Part shown: positions 32,429 through 41,797 of the stretch, one piece after another
Position numbering within the stretch: the stretch's first letter is position 1
How the letters are laid out: every line of letters starts with the position of its first letter
The notes under the pieces: generated by a model
Database searches by the model: none
What the model was told of the DNA's origin: nothing
Seen by the model: only the letters and a program-made list of their open reading frames with translations
Program-made: the position numbers and the translations under genes
From: a virus
IMG/VR virus record: IMGVR_UViG_3300018080_000131
Location: 1 to 64,000 of that record
Strand: one strand, 5' to 3'
DNA length: 64,000 nucleotides

Positions 32429-33379
32429 ATGATTAGTAAAGATGCAAAAAAGAAGATGAAGGTGATTGATTTGAAATCCAGGTTTGATAAGCTTGTGAAG
32501 TATAGAGTGAGTACAGGGATAGTTGCTTTTGATAAAGTAATAGGTGGTGGTATTCCTTCTGGTAGATATACAGAGTTCTTTGGTGGTGAGTCTACAGCTA
32601 AGAGCAGGTTGTGTGGTCATATTCTAGCAGAGACACAGAAGATTGGTGGTATAGCAGTTTTGGTTGATACAGAAAAGAGTATGGGAGAAGGGTTGATTGA
32701 GTTAACAGGAATTGATTTAGAGAATTTGATATATCCTGACCCAGAAGAGATAGTTACTATTGAAGATGTTTTTGAGCTTGTTGAGTATGTATCAACAGAA
32801 ATGAGAGAAGAGTTCCCAGATGTTCCTATTACTTTTGTATGGGATTCTTTGGCTTCTTCTCCAGGTATGGAAGATATGGAAAAAGAAATTGGTAGGAATG
32901 AAGCTGGTATGAGAAGAGCTAAGATTATTGGTGAAGGATTGAAAAAGTATATGCCTATGGTTTATAAGAATCAGATATGTCTTATTATTGTAAATCAGGT
33001 TAGAGACAAAATGAATGTGATGTTTGGGGATAAGACAGATGTTCCTGGTGGTAGGCAAGTGAAACATTGGGCTTCATTAAGATTAGGGATGAAGGTAATT
33101 GGCTCAGTTAAGGACAAAGATACTAAAGAGCAGGTATCAACTAAGGTTCAGTTGCTGGTTAGGAAAAGTAGGGTATGTAAACCTTTTGGAATTGTTAACC
33201 TTGATATTCCTGTTGATGAACCTATTAATAAATATAGTGGTTTGTTGGATTATTTAAAGAGGCATGGGGAGATTGATAATAAAGGTAAATATTATTTCTT
33301 TACAGATAATCCAGAAACTACATTTCTGAAAGATGATTTTCCAAAGATTTATGAGGAAAGAAATGGAAGAAAAAAATAA
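32429..33379 (+). CDS. uvsX: UvsX/RecA-like recombinase
   Basis: 316 residues. Walker A FFGGESTAKSR at about 49-59 (the phage variant of GPESSGKTT), AVLVDTEKSM at about 75-84, FVWDSLASSP Walker B at about 130-139, IIVNQVRD at about 189-196, and PGGRQVKHWAS. These are the conserved elements of RecA-family strand-exchange proteins. Forms filaments on ssDNA and works with the SSB, SbcCD and UvsW-like proteins of this window. The C-terminal 60 residues are divergent. Confidence 0.85.
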   Translation: MISKDAKKKMKVIDLKSRFDKLVKYRVSTGIVAFDKVIGGGIPSGRYTEFFGGESTAKSRLCGHILAETQKIGGIAVLVDTEKSMGEGLIELTGIDLENLIYPDPEEIVTIEDVFELVEYVSTEMREEFPDVPITFVWDSLASSPGMEDMEKEIGRNEAGMRRAKIIGEGLKKYMPMVYKNQICLIIVNQVRDKMNVMFGDKTDVPGGRQVKHWASLRLGMKVIGSVKDKDTKEQVSTKVQLLVRKSRVCKPFGIVNLDIPVDEPINKYSGLLDYLKRHGEIDNKGKYYFFTDNPETTFLKDDFPKIYEERNGRKK

Positions 33380-33599
33380 CAAAAGAATAAGAAGAAAGAA
33401 AAAGATTGATAAGAATGTTCTTGAGGATATTGAGAATATTTGGAAGTTTATTCAAAGTGATGAATATGAAAGAGGAGATATAAATTTTAGGTTGGTTTTT
33501 ATAAATAGATTAGAGGAGTTAACTGGTTTGGAATTTAAAGGTACTCAGGATATGAAAGAAAAGATGGAAGTGTATTTAGAATCTCAGAGAGAAAAATAA
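33363..33599 (+). CDS. Small charged protein, unknown
   Basis: 78 residues from ATG 33363, overlapping the recombinase gene end. Very basic N-terminus (NNKRIRRKKKIDK), then acidic helices. No family. Confidence 0.55.
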   Translation: MEEKNNKRIRRKKKIDKNVLEDIENIWKFIQSDEYERGDINFRLVFINRLEELTGLEFKGTQDMKEKMEVYLESQREK

Positions 33600-33600
33600 T

Positions 33601-34506
33601 ATGAAAAAAATACTTATTGTAGATGGTAATAATTTAAGCTGGAGAGGTTTAGGGCAAGCTCCTTTAACTCATGAAGGTGAAAGAGTAGAAATGGTGTATA
33701 CTGGTTTGGCTATGTTGAGAAGTTATTTAAATAAGTTTGAATCAGATGAATGTTTTGTGGTATGGGATTATGGTAGAGACAAAAGAAGAACTTCAGTATA
33801 TCCAGAATACAAAAAGAAGAAGAGAGAATTAACTAAGGTTGAAAAAAAAGAAAGAGAGTCTTTTTATAAGCAGATTAATAATTTAAAGTATTGTATTGAA
33901 TTACTTGGAATACCACAATATGCTTGTTTTGGAAGGGAAGCTGATGATTTGATTTATAATATTATCAAAGCTAATCCTAATCAGGAATATGTGGTTGTTT
34001 CCACAGATAAAGATATGTTCCAGTTGATGGAGCTTAGCCATACTGTTTTTATTTATAATCCCATTAAGAAGGTCATAGACAATAGACAAACAGTAGAGGA
34101 AAGGTTTGGTATTCCTATTAAGTTTTTTGCTGTCTATAAGGCTCTAATGGGGGATAAGAGTGATAATATAGGTGGTATGAGAGGTGTTGGACCAGTTACA
34201 GCAGTTAAGTTGGTGGAAGCTATTACAGATGGTGAGAAGTATATGGAGTTGTCAGATAAAGAGCAGAGATTTTTTAGAAAAATGGCTTCAGCTAAGTTTA
34301 AAGAGATTCATGGGTTGGTGAAGTTTAAAGGTATTAAGGATGAAGAAATACAAGAAGGTTTAAAATGGAATCCACCAGAATCTAGGGAAGAATTGAATGA
34401 GAGGATAATGGTAATGTGTGAAACATTTGGGTTTCAGAAGTTTCTAGATACTTTTGAAAGTTGGGTTGCTCCTTTTGAGGAGTTGTTTAGGAAGAGTAAA
34501 AAATGA
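33601..34506 (+). CDS. 5'-3' exonuclease/FEN-type nuclease (T5 D15/T4 RNase H-like)
   Basis: 301 residues. IVDGNNLSWRG at the start, FVVWDYGRDKRR, G-R-E-A-D-D-L-I, VVSTDKDMFQL and GDKSDNIGGMRGVGPVTA are the conserved metal-binding and helix-hairpin-helix motifs of flap endonucleases. Removes RNA primers and flaps during lagging-strand synthesis. The polymerase gene at 24028 lacks this domain, so it is supplied here. Confidence 0.88.
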   Translation: MKKILIVDGNNLSWRGLGQAPLTHEGERVEMVYTGLAMLRSYLNKFESDECFVVWDYGRDKRRTSVYPEYKKKKRELTKVEKKERESFYKQINNLKYCIELLGIPQYACFGREADDLIYNIIKANPNQEYVVVSTDKDMFQLMELSHTVFIYNPIKKVIDNRQTVEERFGIPIKFFAVYKALMGDKSDNIGGMRGVGPVTAVKLVEAITDGEKYMELSDKEQRFFRKMASAKFKEIHGLVKFKGIKDEEIQEGLKWNPPESREELNERIMVMCETFGFQKFLDTFESWVAPFEELFRKSKK

Positions 34507-34718
34507 TTGATGATGAGAGAGTTCCTGGTTGGTTGAATTTTATTTTATTAATTGTCTTTTATTCTGTAGTTTTTTATGGTATGATATTGTTTTGGGATTT
34601 AGCAGAGAGGTTTTTAGGTGAAACAGCAGTAAGAGTTATTGTACTTTTTGCTGGTGCTTATTTAGCAAAGAGAAAATTTTATTGGTCAGATGGAAAATGG
34701 ATAAGGAGATTTTTCTAA
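34503..34718 (+). CDS. Small membrane protein
   Basis: 71 residues. Hydrophobic helices at 12-30 and 43-55, basic C-terminus (RKFYWSDGKWIRRFF). ATGA overlap with the nuclease gene. Unknown. Confidence 0.55.
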   Translation: MIDDERVPGWLNFILLIVFYSVVFYGMILFWDLAERFLGETAVRVIVLFAGAYLAKRKFYWSDGKWIRRFF

Positions 34719-34719
34719 A

Positions 34720-35043
34720 ATGAAAATAAATTTATCAAGTGGATATATAAAATTATTAAATGGTAAAAAAGCTCATAATGATAAAATAATTAGATTATAT
34801 CCAGCAGGAATTCAACTAACATATGAAGAAATATATAAATTAAATATTCTTTTTTCTTTAAATGAAGAGCATATTTACCCAAAGAAATATGGTTGTGATG
34901 GTGGTGATAGGTTTCAAGAGTTATTAATACTTTCTATGATTGCTTATGAGGAATTATTAGAAAAATATAAAGAAAAATTTATGAGTAGTATTAATAAGGA
35001 TTTAGATAATAAATGGGAAGAGGATAGAAAAAAATTATGGTAG
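34720..35043 (+). CDS. Small protein, unknown
   Basis: 107 residues, Lys/Asn-rich and AT-rich relative to neighbours. The end is helical (ALxxx-like EELLEKYKEKFMSSINKDLDN). No family. Confidence 0.55.
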   Translation: MKINLSSGYIKLLNGKKAHNDKIIRLYPAGIQLTYEEIYKLNILFSLNEEHIYPKKYGCDGGDRFQELLILSMIAYEELLEKYKEKFMSSINKDLDNKWEEDRKKLW

Positions 35044-35053
35044 GAAAATTAAA

Positions 35054-36094
35054 ATGAAACATTTAATATTTTCAGATTTACATTCACATAATTACAAAGA
35101 GTTTTCATCTTATGATGAGGAAGGAATTAATAGTAGGTTATGGGATGTTATAGAAGTACTTGATAGAATTGATAATAGTGCTAAAAAACATGAAGTTGAT
35201 ACTGTATGGTTTTTAGGTGATTTGTTTCATTTGAAAAATAATGTAGATAGTAAAGTTATTAAATTAACTATGGAAAGAATGGTTTCTCTTTCAGAATATT
35301 TTACTATTTATATTATACCAGGAAATCATGACCTAAGAAGTTGGACAAAAGACCCAACATTATTAGAGGTTATTTCTCAGGTTGCAAAAGTAAATATTTT
35401 TGTTTGTGATAGAGAAAATGTTATGACTAATTTTATTACTGCTCCTTTTACCAGAAAAGTAAAAGAGTTAGAGGAGTGGATTGATGGTTTGAAAACTAAT
35501 CCAGATAAAGATATATTTCTTGGTCATCAATATTTAAAAGGAACTAAGTTTGGAAGTTATGAAGTTACAACAGATGGTCTATCACCAGAACTTTTAATGA
35601 GGAAGTTTAAGATGAGCTTCCTTGGTCATTGTCATACCATGTTTAAGTTAAAAAATAAGGACAGAGATTCTAGAATCATTTCTGTTGGTTCTCCTTTACA
35701 ACATAATTTTGGTGATGAAGGAAGTAAGAGAGGATGGTGGATATTAGATGATGAGACTTGGGATTTGAAATATATTAAAAATTCATTCTCACCAAGATTC
35801 ATCACAATAAAAATAAAAGAGGATTGGGATATTGAGAAGGTTTGGGAGAATGATGAAGAGGCTAAATTTGATAAGGATTTTTTTAGGATTAAGGTTATTG
35901 GAAGGAAGATACCTAAAGGATTGGAGAATATAAGGTGGAAGAGGGTTACATATGAGCTTCAGGATGCTGGGAAGAAGAGGTCAACTATTTCATTCTCTGA
36001 TAAAGCTGATGATATTCTTGATAAATATGTTAGTGCTAAGAAGGGTGATTTGGATAAGGATAAGTTGCTTGAGATAGGGAGAAAATTCTTATGA
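35054..36094 (+). CDS. sbcD: SbcD/Mre11-like nuclease subunit (T4 gp47-like)
   Basis: 346 residues. FSDLHSHN (metal ligands D, H), FLGDLFH, IPGNHDLR, LGHQYL and LGHCHT are the five phosphoesterase motifs of Mre11/SbcD. The C-terminal 100 residues are the cap/partner-binding part. It overlaps the SbcC-like gene by 4 bp, as expected for a two-subunit complex that processes DNA ends for recombination-dependent replication. Confidence 0.88.
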   Translation: MKHLIFSDLHSHNYKEFSSYDEEGINSRLWDVIEVLDRIDNSAKKHEVDTVWFLGDLFHLKNNVDSKVIKLTMERMVSLSEYFTIYIIPGNHDLRSWTKDPTLLEVISQVAKVNIFVCDRENVMTNFITAPFTRKVKELEEWIDGLKTNPDKDIFLGHQYLKGTKFGSYEVTTDGLSPELLMRKFKMSFLGHCHTMFKLKNKDRDSRIISVGSPLQHNFGDEGSKRGWWILDDETWDLKYIKNSFSPRFITIKIKEDWDIEKVWENDEEAKFDKDFFRIKVIGRKIPKGLENIRWKRVTYELQDAGKKRSTISFSDKADDILDKYVSAKKGDLDKDKLLEIGRKFL

Positions 36095-38010
36095 AAATAA
36101 AAATGCTTGATGCTGAGAACTTTTTATCTTTTAAGAAGCTTGAGTATGTATTTCCAGAATCAGGCTTGGTGTTTATAGGTGGTAAAAAGATTGATTCATA
36201 TATATCATCTAGTAATGGTGCTGGGAAGAGTGCATTTATAGAGGCTTTATGTTGGGGTTTATTTGGAAATACTATTAGAAATGCTGGTGCTGATGATGTT
36301 GTGAATAGAGATAAGGGTGAAAATTGTTATGTTTCTATTTTGTTTGAAGATGATTCTGGTCAAGAGTATTTAGTGTATAGGTCAAGGAAAGATTCTAATC
36401 ATGGAAATAATTTAACATTATTTAAAGGAAATGATGAGCTTAGTTTCTCTGGTATGAAAGAAACACAGGAGCAGATTGATAGGGTTCTTGGGATGAATTG
36501 GCAGGTGTTTTCTTCAGCAGTAGTATTTGGGGAGAAAGCACAAAGATTTTCTCAGGCAACAGATAAGGAGAAAAAGGAAATTTTTGAAGATATTTTAGCA
36601 TTATATTCTTATTCAGAGGCACAGGCTGAGGTGAAGAAAACACTAAAAGATATACTCAGTGATTATTATGGTTGTGAAAGTGATTTAAAATCAAAGAATG
36701 AATTAAAAGATTCTATTGAAGATGAGCTTGATGAATTGCAGGAAAAGTTAGAGCAAGCAAAGGAAGAAGGAAAGAAAGCAGATAGTGAAATAAAAAAACT
36801 ACAAACTGAAATAAAGAAATGGAATGATGAAAAAAATGTGGTTGAAAAAGAGTTGAAGAATTTGGAAAATGATACAAAGGATTTGCTTGAAGATAAGAAT
36901 GATATTCATGCAGAGATTCAGAAACTTGAGAAGGATAAGATAAAGGATTTGGAAGAGGCTGAGAATAGTTTGAAAACTGCTCAGTTGGAATTGAAGGGTA
37001 TTGATTCAGATATAAACAGAATAGGTATGGCTATAAAGGATTTGGTAAATCTAGATGAAGGTTCTTTCTGTCCTACTTGTGGAAGAAAAGTAACAGAGAA
37101 ATCAGTAGAAGATGTTAAGAAAAGATATAAAGAGGATTTGAAACCTTTGCTTTTAAAACAAAAGAAATGGAATGAAGAGGTTGTTAAATTTAATAAAGAA
37201 AAAGAAGATAAGAAAGTAAAATGGGATAAGAAAATAGATGAACTTATTAAGGCTGAGGATGAGCTTCTTGATGCTGTAGAAGATTTTGAAAAAGAGAAGA
37301 AAGGGTTTGAGGATAAGATAAGAAGATTTGAGGATGATATTAAAGATAATAAAAGAGAGATTAAGGGTTTAGAAGATAAGAAAGATTTAGCAGAAGGATA
37401 TGCTCAGGAAGCTATTGATAAGAAGAAAGAGGGTTTAAAGAAGGTTGAAAATGGTATTAAGGATATTAAAAAAGCTATGAAGAAGTTAGAGATTGATATT
37501 CCTTATTATGAATTTTGGGTTGAAGGGTTTGGTAATAAGGGTATTAAGAGCTTCTTGATTGATGAGGTAGTTCCAGTGTTGAATAACAAAGTTAGTGAGT
37601 TTGCATCTGCTCTTATGGATGATAGTGTTCAGGTTCAGTTTGATACTCAAAGTAAATTGAAGAGTGGGGAGTATAGAGAGAAGTTTGATGTTAAAATGGT
37701 AGTTGGTGATGAGGAAATTAATTATAGTAGTTTCTCAGCAGGAGAGAAAAGGAAGATTGATGTTGCAATTCTATTAGCATTACAGAATCTTATCTTTCAG
37801 AGAAGTGCTAGTGGTTGTAATTTGGTTGTTTTTGATGAGGTGTTTGATGCTTTAGATAGAGTTGGAATTGAAAGGGTTGTTAATTTACTTAGTGAAGAAT
37901 CTAAAGAGAAATCTATTTTTGTGATAAGCCATATTCAAGAGCTTCAGGATTATTTTGATAAAGTGATTATAGTAAAAAATAAAAATGGAATAAGTGAATT
38001 GGAGGCATAA
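36091..38010 (+). CDS. sbcC: SbcC/Rad50-like ATPase (T4 gp46-like)
   Basis: 639 residues. Walker A SSNGAGKSAFIEAL at about 41-54, a long coiled coil from about 190 to 470 interrupted by the zinc hook CPTCGRK at about 327-333, the signature FSAGEKRKIDVA at about 549-560, and Walker B NLVVFDEVFDAL at about 579-590. Holds and processes DNA ends with the SbcD-like subunit. Length is close to phage gp46 proteins. Confidence 0.88.
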   Translation: MKIKMLDAENFLSFKKLEYVFPESGLVFIGGKKIDSYISSSNGAGKSAFIEALCWGLFGNTIRNAGADDVVNRDKGENCYVSILFEDDSGQEYLVYRSRKDSNHGNNLTLFKGNDELSFSGMKETQEQIDRVLGMNWQVFSSAVVFGEKAQRFSQATDKEKKEIFEDILALYSYSEAQAEVKKTLKDILSDYYGCESDLKSKNELKDSIEDELDELQEKLEQAKEEGKKADSEIKKLQTEIKKWNDEKNVVEKELKNLENDTKDLLEDKNDIHAEIQKLEKDKIKDLEEAENSLKTAQLELKGIDSDINRIGMAIKDLVNLDEGSFCPTCGRKVTEKSVEDVKKRYKEDLKPLLLKQKKWNEEVVKFNKEKEDKKVKWDKKIDELIKAEDELLDAVEDFEKEKKGFEDKIRRFEDDIKDNKREIKGLEDKKDLAEGYAQEAIDKKKEGLKKVENGIKDIKKAMKKLEIDIPYYEFWVEGFGNKGIKSFLIDEVVPVLNNKVSEFASALMDDSVQVQFDTQSKLKSGEYREKFDVKMVVGDEEINYSSFSAGEKRKIDVAILLALQNLIFQRSASGCNLVVFDEVFDALDRVGIERVVNLLSEESKEKSIFVISHIQELQDYFDKVIIVKNKNGISELEA

Positions 38011-38190
38011 ATGCTTAATTTATTAATTGGTTTGAAACATCCAGATAAGGTTTTTAATGTTGATAATTATCAGGAGTTTCAACATAAGAAGTTTGGAAAT
38101 CAGTTATGGATTCAAATGAAATTAGCTGATGGTGGAAAAGCAGAAGTTCCAGCAGAGAATGTTGCTTTTATAATAGAGGCTAAGAAATAA
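38011..38190 (+). CDS. Small protein, unknown
   Basis: 59 residues, beta-rich (NLLIGLKHPDKVFNVDNYQEF ends, QLWIQMKLADGGKAEVPAENVAFI parts read as strands). Starts on the base after the SbcC stop and overlaps the next start by one base. Unknown. Confidence 0.55.
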   Translation: MLNLLIGLKHPDKVFNVDNYQEFQHKKFGNQLWIQMKLADGGKAEVPAENVAFIIEAKK

Positions 38191-38759
38191 TGGCAAAAGA
38201 TTGGAAAGGATTTGAAAGAGAAGTAGCAAGATTGCTAACTGTAGTTTACTATCCTGATGGTGATGGAGAATTTAGAAGAGTTCCACAATCTGGTGGTTGG
38301 GATAAGAAGGTTGTTACAGGTGATATAATGGCATTGAAAAAAACTTATGAAGATAGTTTTGTCTTTGATGTTACTTTTCCATTTTCTGTAGAATGTAAAA
38401 CACATAGAGATATTAAACATTTCTTTTCAGGATTGTATTCTAAAGATAGTGAATTATTTCAGTGGATGCAACAAGCTGAAGATGATTGTAGACATATTCC
38501 TAATAGAAGACCTATTGTTACTTTTAGATTGTATAGACAGAAGATTGTGAGTATGTTGAAAGCTGAAGATTTTAGTAAGTTGAAGGAGATGTTTGGAGAA
38601 CCAAAATTTAAGTATTATTTTCTTAGAAAGTATCCTACAGAATTTGAAGAGAATTTTGATATTAATCTTTTGGTATTGTGTTTATTCAGTGATTTTGTAG
38701 AATGGATTGATTGGGGTATTTATAAAATGAAATATATAAGGAGTATGGTGAGGAAATGA
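38190..38759 (+). CDS. Hjc-like Holliday-junction resolvase/PD-(D/E)XK nuclease
   Basis: 189 residues. W-K-G-F-E-R-E-V-A-R-L-L at the start (catalytic Glu), R-x-P-Q-S-G-G-W-D, V-T-G-D-I (catalytic Asp) and F-S-V-E-C-K-T-H (E-x-K) follow the archaeal Hjc-type resolvase layout. The C-terminal 90 residues are extra. It would resolve branched DNA before packaging, next to the SbcCD and UvsX genes. Confidence 0.7.
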   Translation: MAKDWKGFEREVARLLTVVYYPDGDGEFRRVPQSGGWDKKVVTGDIMALKKTYEDSFVFDVTFPFSVECKTHRDIKHFFSGLYSKDSELFQWMQQAEDDCRHIPNRRPIVTFRLYRQKIVSMLKAEDFSKLKEMFGEPKFKYYFLRKYPTEFEENFDINLLVLCLFSDFVEWIDWGIYKMKYIRSMVRK

Positions 38760-39088
38760 AACTTAAATACTGGTTAAAATACAAATGGCAAAGATTAACT
38801 AAAGGGTTTGGTGATGATGAAGTTTGGAATTTAGATGTTACAATAGCTGAATTTATTCTTCCAAGATTAAAGAGGCTTAGAGAGATTCAACATGGTTTTC
38901 CAGCTTGTTTAGATAAAGATGGAGAAGATTTAGGTGCAGTAGAATGGGATAGAAGATTGGATAGTATGATAGAGGCTTTTATAATAATTAGTAATGAGTG
39001 TTATTGGGATATGGATAGTGAAATGAATAAGGTTGTTAAGGAAGGTTTGAATTATTTCAGAGAGCATTTTTTTGATTTATGGGATTAA
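38756..39088 (+). CDS. Small protein, unknown
   Basis: 110 residues, ATGA overlap. Trp- and acid-rich helices (WNLDVTIAEFILPRLKRLREI). Similar W-x-x-D-x-x-I-A-E-x-I-L-P-R-L segments occur in uncharacterised phage proteins. No function known. Confidence 0.55.
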   Translation: MKLKYWLKYKWQRLTKGFGDDEVWNLDVTIAEFILPRLKRLREIQHGFPACLDKDGEDLGAVEWDRRLDSMIEAFIIISNECYWDMDSEMNKVVKEGLNYFREHFFDLWD

Positions 39089-39091
39089 GAA

Positions 39092-39301
39092 ATGAGAATG
39101 ATTTGTTTCTTTAGAGGCTTGTTGAGAACATTTATATATCCTGTTGGCTGTTGGGTTTCTGGTCATAATCTTGTTGAAACTTTTAATGATGGGTTTACTC
39201 AGGTGTTAACTTGTGAGACTTGTGGTTTTGAGTCAAAAGGTAAAAAAGAGGGATTTTTCAGAGAATTTACAGAAAAAAATGAAAAAAATTTTCATGTATA
39301 A
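39092..39301 (+). CDS. Small Cys-pair protein
   Basis: 69 residues. Hydrophobic N-terminus, then G-H-N-L-V-E and V-L-T-C-E-T-C-G-F, a pattern of small zinc-binding phage proteins. It is the last gene of the recombination block. Confidence 0.55.
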   Translation: MRMICFFRGLLRTFIYPVGCWVSGHNLVETFNDGFTQVLTCETCGFESKGKKEGFFREFTEKNEKNFHV

Positions 39302-39355
39302 CTTGTTTGTTTTTATGTACTTAGAAAAAAACTTTAAAAAACTTTAAAAAAAGAC

Positions 39356-39384
39356 TTGACAAACAAGAAAAAATGTTTTATATT
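39356..39384 (+). promoter_or_regulatory. Strong sigma70-type promoter
   Basis: TTGACA 39356-39361, TATATT 39379-39384, 17-bp spacer, with A-rich upstream tracts (AAACTTTAAAAAACTTT). An ATG at 39394 near the predicted start is in frame with the next gene. Confidence 0.85.
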
Positions 39385-39417
39385 ATAAGTACAATGACAA
39401 ATAAAAAGGAGCAAACA

Positions 39418-39726
39418 ATGAAACAAGCAAAGAGAAAAGGTATTATTGGTGAGTGTCCTTTGTGTTCCACAGAGGCACAGAGCAGAGTGCTTTATTACAC
39501 AGAGGTTACTGGTGTTTATGAATGTGCTTTTTGTGGTGCAATTCATGGACAGTGTTACAAAGGTGATTCTTATACCTTGGTGAAACCTTTCTTCCATCCT
39601 AATCCTAATGAGGTTGAGGCTGAGGATACAAGGTATTATGATTTAACAGTATTGGGTTCTGATGGAGTAACAAGAAGGCATGGTTGGTTTGACCCCAAAA
39701 CAAAGACAATTATCCAGGTTGGATAA
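39418..39726 (+). CDS. Small zinc-ribbon protein
   Basis: 102 residues from the ATG after AAAAAGGAGCAAACA. ATG 39394 in frame would add 8. C-P-L-C near residue 13 and C-A-F-C near residue 36 form a zinc ribbon. Unknown function. Confidence 0.65.
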   Translation: MKQAKRKGIIGECPLCSTEAQSRVLYYTEVTGVYECAFCGAIHGQCYKGDSYTLVKPFFHPNPNEVEAEDTRYYDLTVLGSDGVTRRHGWFDPKTKTIIQVG

Positions 39727-39727
39727 A

Positions 39728-40126
39728 ATGGTTGACAGAAAATATTATTCAACAATGATTCTTCCAATAGAAGTTTCACAAACAATAGCTGATTCTTTTT
39801 GTGGGATTTTTGGTCTTCCAAAAGTTGAAGTTATTTACAAAGATTTGTCTTATCTAAATGCTTGGGGATTGTATGAAGGAACTAAAGTGTTTCTGGAAAA
39901 AACAAGACCAAGGCTTGCTACTCTTCTTCATGAGATTGCCCATCATGTTCAGAATGAAGAGAATCCTAATTACAGATGTTTTGAATCTGTTCATGGTGCT
40001 TCTTATCAGAAAGCAATCAGAAAGGTTGTTAAGGTTTTTAGAGAAGCTTATGGTTGTGAAAGGTTTATATACTTTTCAGGTAAACAAATTTTAGAACCTA
40101 AAAGGAGAAAGAAAAATGGGTTATGA
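39728..40126 (+). CDS. Small zinc metallopeptidase (HExxH)
   Basis: 132 residues from ATG 39728. L-L-H-E-I-A-H-H-V at about 72-80 is a zincin motif, followed by E-S-V-H-G-A-S-Y as a possible third ligand. The family resembles SprT-like or unassigned phage peptidases. It starts 1 bp after the previous stop. Confidence 0.65.
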   Translation: MVDRKYYSTMILPIEVSQTIADSFCGIFGLPKVEVIYKDLSYLNAWGLYEGTKVFLEKTRPRLATLLHEIAHHVQNEENPNYRCFESVHGASYQKAIRKVVKVFREAYGCERFIYFSGKQILEPKRRKKNGL

Positions 40127-40544
40127 TGTAACATTGTATTTAGGAAATCTTTGGTCAACTGACAGTTGGAGAGAGGAAATCACAAATAGTAAAGGGGAGA
40201 GTATGCAGAGTTATGAGCAAGTTGCTGAAGTAGATTTGTGTTGTGTTGATAATTCTCTTCATAAACTTATGAATGAAATGCCAGTTAGTAGGTATTACAT
40301 TTGGCAAAAATCTGATGATATTGAGAATGAACCAAAAGTTACTAATGATGGTTACAATGATTTTAAGATGTTTACTGGTAATGATGTTAAAAAATTGTAT
40401 GCTTTGATAATGGCTGAACAGGCTAAAGATATGCATGAGTATCAAGGTAGCCAAGGCTATAGAAGATATGATATGGCACTTGGTATGCTTAGGAATCTTA
40501 TGGAGAATTTTAATAATCCTATTGTTATTTGGTATGGTAGTTAA
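40116..40544 (+). CDS. Protein of unknown function
   Basis: 142 residues. Contains W-S-T-D-S-W-R-E-E, a central acidic/aromatic region and a helical C-terminus (ALGMLRNLMENFNNP). Ribosome binding site AAAAGGAGAAAGAAAA. No family recognised. Confidence 0.6.
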   Translation: MGYDVTLYLGNLWSTDSWREEITNSKGESMQSYEQVAEVDLCCVDNSLHKLMNEMPVSRYYIWQKSDDIENEPKVTNDGYNDFKMFTGNDVKKLYALIMAEQAKDMHEYQGSQGYRRYDMALGMLRNLMENFNNPIVIWYGS

Positions 40545-40568
40545 GAAAATAAGAAAGAAGTAAGTAAA

Positions 40569-40781
40569 ATGATTTGGGTTTTAATGGAATGGCTTTACAC
40601 AGTATTGGGATTAGTAGGATGTTATTTAGTTGTGAAGAAAAAGAGAATAGGATGGTTGATTTGGCTTTTATCTTGTCCAATTATGGTAGGTGTTTTGATT
40701 CATAAACAAAGTTACCCAATTATTTTAGTGTTTATTGCTTATGGAATTTTAAACATTAAAGGATGGATAGAATGGAAATGA
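40569..40781 (+). CDS. Small multi-span membrane protein
   Basis: 70 residues with three hydrophobic segments (4-22, 28-44, 50-64) and a K-K-K-R-I-G loop. Resembles small phage-encoded membrane proteins of PnuC-like shape but is too short to assign. Confidence 0.5.
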   Translation: MIWVLMEWLYTVLGLVGCYLVVKKKRIGWLIWLLSCPIMVGVLIHKQSYPIILVFIAYGILNIKGWIEWK

Positions 40782-40921
40782 TTAAAACTAAGTGTTGTAA
40801 AAAAGCAGTAAATTATCATGTACAAGATAATTGCATACATGATTTTTTAACTTGTAGAGATTGTGGGAGAGAAGTAAATTTTAAAGGAAATATAATAAAA
40901 AAAGGAGAAAAAAATGAGTAG
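40772..40921 (+). CDS. Small zinc-finger protein
   Basis: 49 residues. K-C-C near the start, H-V-x-D-N-C and L-T-C-R-D-C-G-R form a likely zinc knuckle. Overlaps the previous stop by 10 bp and the next start by 8 bp. Confidence 0.5.
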   Translation: MEMIKTKCCKKAVNYHVQDNCIHDFLTCRDCGREVNFKGNIIKKGEKNE

Positions 40922-41606
40922 AAAGAATGGTTTTAATGTTTGGATGACTATTTTAACATCTATGGTTTTAGGATTAATTGGTGGTTTTGTTGCTGAGATT
41001 CATAGTGATAAAAAGATTATAAAGACCTTGAATGAAAGATTGGCTGAGGTTGAGATTGAGCTTAAAGCTAATTCAAAGCAGATACCACACATAGCAAAGT
41101 ATATGACAGTGGTTAGGAATCTTACTGAAGCTGTTGGTGATAATATGACAGCATATGAGATTGTAGAAGTTTCAAAGATTATTGTTACTCAGTGTCAGAT
41201 TCATGAAGATATTGAGTTGACACCAGATTTGATTTTTGGGCTTATTGAAAGAGAGAGTGGGTTTAATCCTAATGCTGTTAGTTCAGCTAATGCTTATGGA
41301 TTAATGCAAATAACTAGAAGCTGTTTTGCAATTCATCTTTCAGAACTTGGATATGAGTTTTCAAAAGAGGTTGCTTTAAATCCAGTGGTAAATATTCAGG
41401 TTGGTATAATGGAATTGATTAGGTTGAGAAGGCTTTATTTGGAAGAAGGTTTTGAAGGTTGGAGTATTCCTTTACATTCTTATTTTTGGGGTGAGAGATA
41501 TACAAGAACACTGTTAACCACAAAGAATAGGGTTAATGTTCCTGGTTTGGAATATTCAAAAGGAATAATAGACCTTGCAAAAGGATGGAAGGAGAAGGGA
41601 GTATGA
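40914..41606 (+). CDS. Lytic transglycosylase (SLT domain), membrane-anchored
   Basis: 230 residues. Residues 8-27 are a transmembrane or signal-anchor helix (VWMTILTSMVLGLIGGFV). Residues 90-220 hold the SLT motif IERESGFNPNAVSSANAYG with catalytic Glu, followed by L-M-Q-I. This cleaves peptidoglycan and is a strong candidate for the endolysin, exported by its N-terminal anchor (SAR-type possible). No separate holin is certain. Confidence 0.8.
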   Translation: MSRKNGFNVWMTILTSMVLGLIGGFVAEIHSDKKIIKTLNERLAEVEIELKANSKQIPHIAKYMTVVRNLTEAVGDNMTAYEIVEVSKIIVTQCQIHEDIELTPDLIFGLIERESGFNPNAVSSANAYGLMQITRSCFAIHLSELGYEFSKEVALNPVVNIQVGIMELIRLRRLYLEEGFEGWSIPLHSYFWGERYTRTLLTTKNRVNVPGLEYSKGIIDLAKGWKEKGV

Positions 41607-41797
41607 AAAAAGAAGAAAAAATTAAAATAGTTAAGGATTTTCATAAAGGTGTAGAATTACAAAGACAAGCTGATAATTTGATGTATGGGGTTTCTTCTAT
41701 ATCTCATGAGATTAAAGAAGGGGAAAGAATAATTATTTCTTTTATATATAAAGGTAAGGGTTATAAGATTTTTGGAGAGGATTTAATAAATGGGTAA
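41603..41797 (+). CDS. Small protein, unknown
   Basis: 64 residues, charged N-terminus and a beta C-terminus (ERIIISFIYKGKGYKIFG). ATGA overlap with the lysis gene. Confidence 0.5.
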   Translation: MKKEEKIKIVKDFHKGVELQRQADNLMYGVSSISHEIKEGERIIISFIYKGKGYKIFGEDLING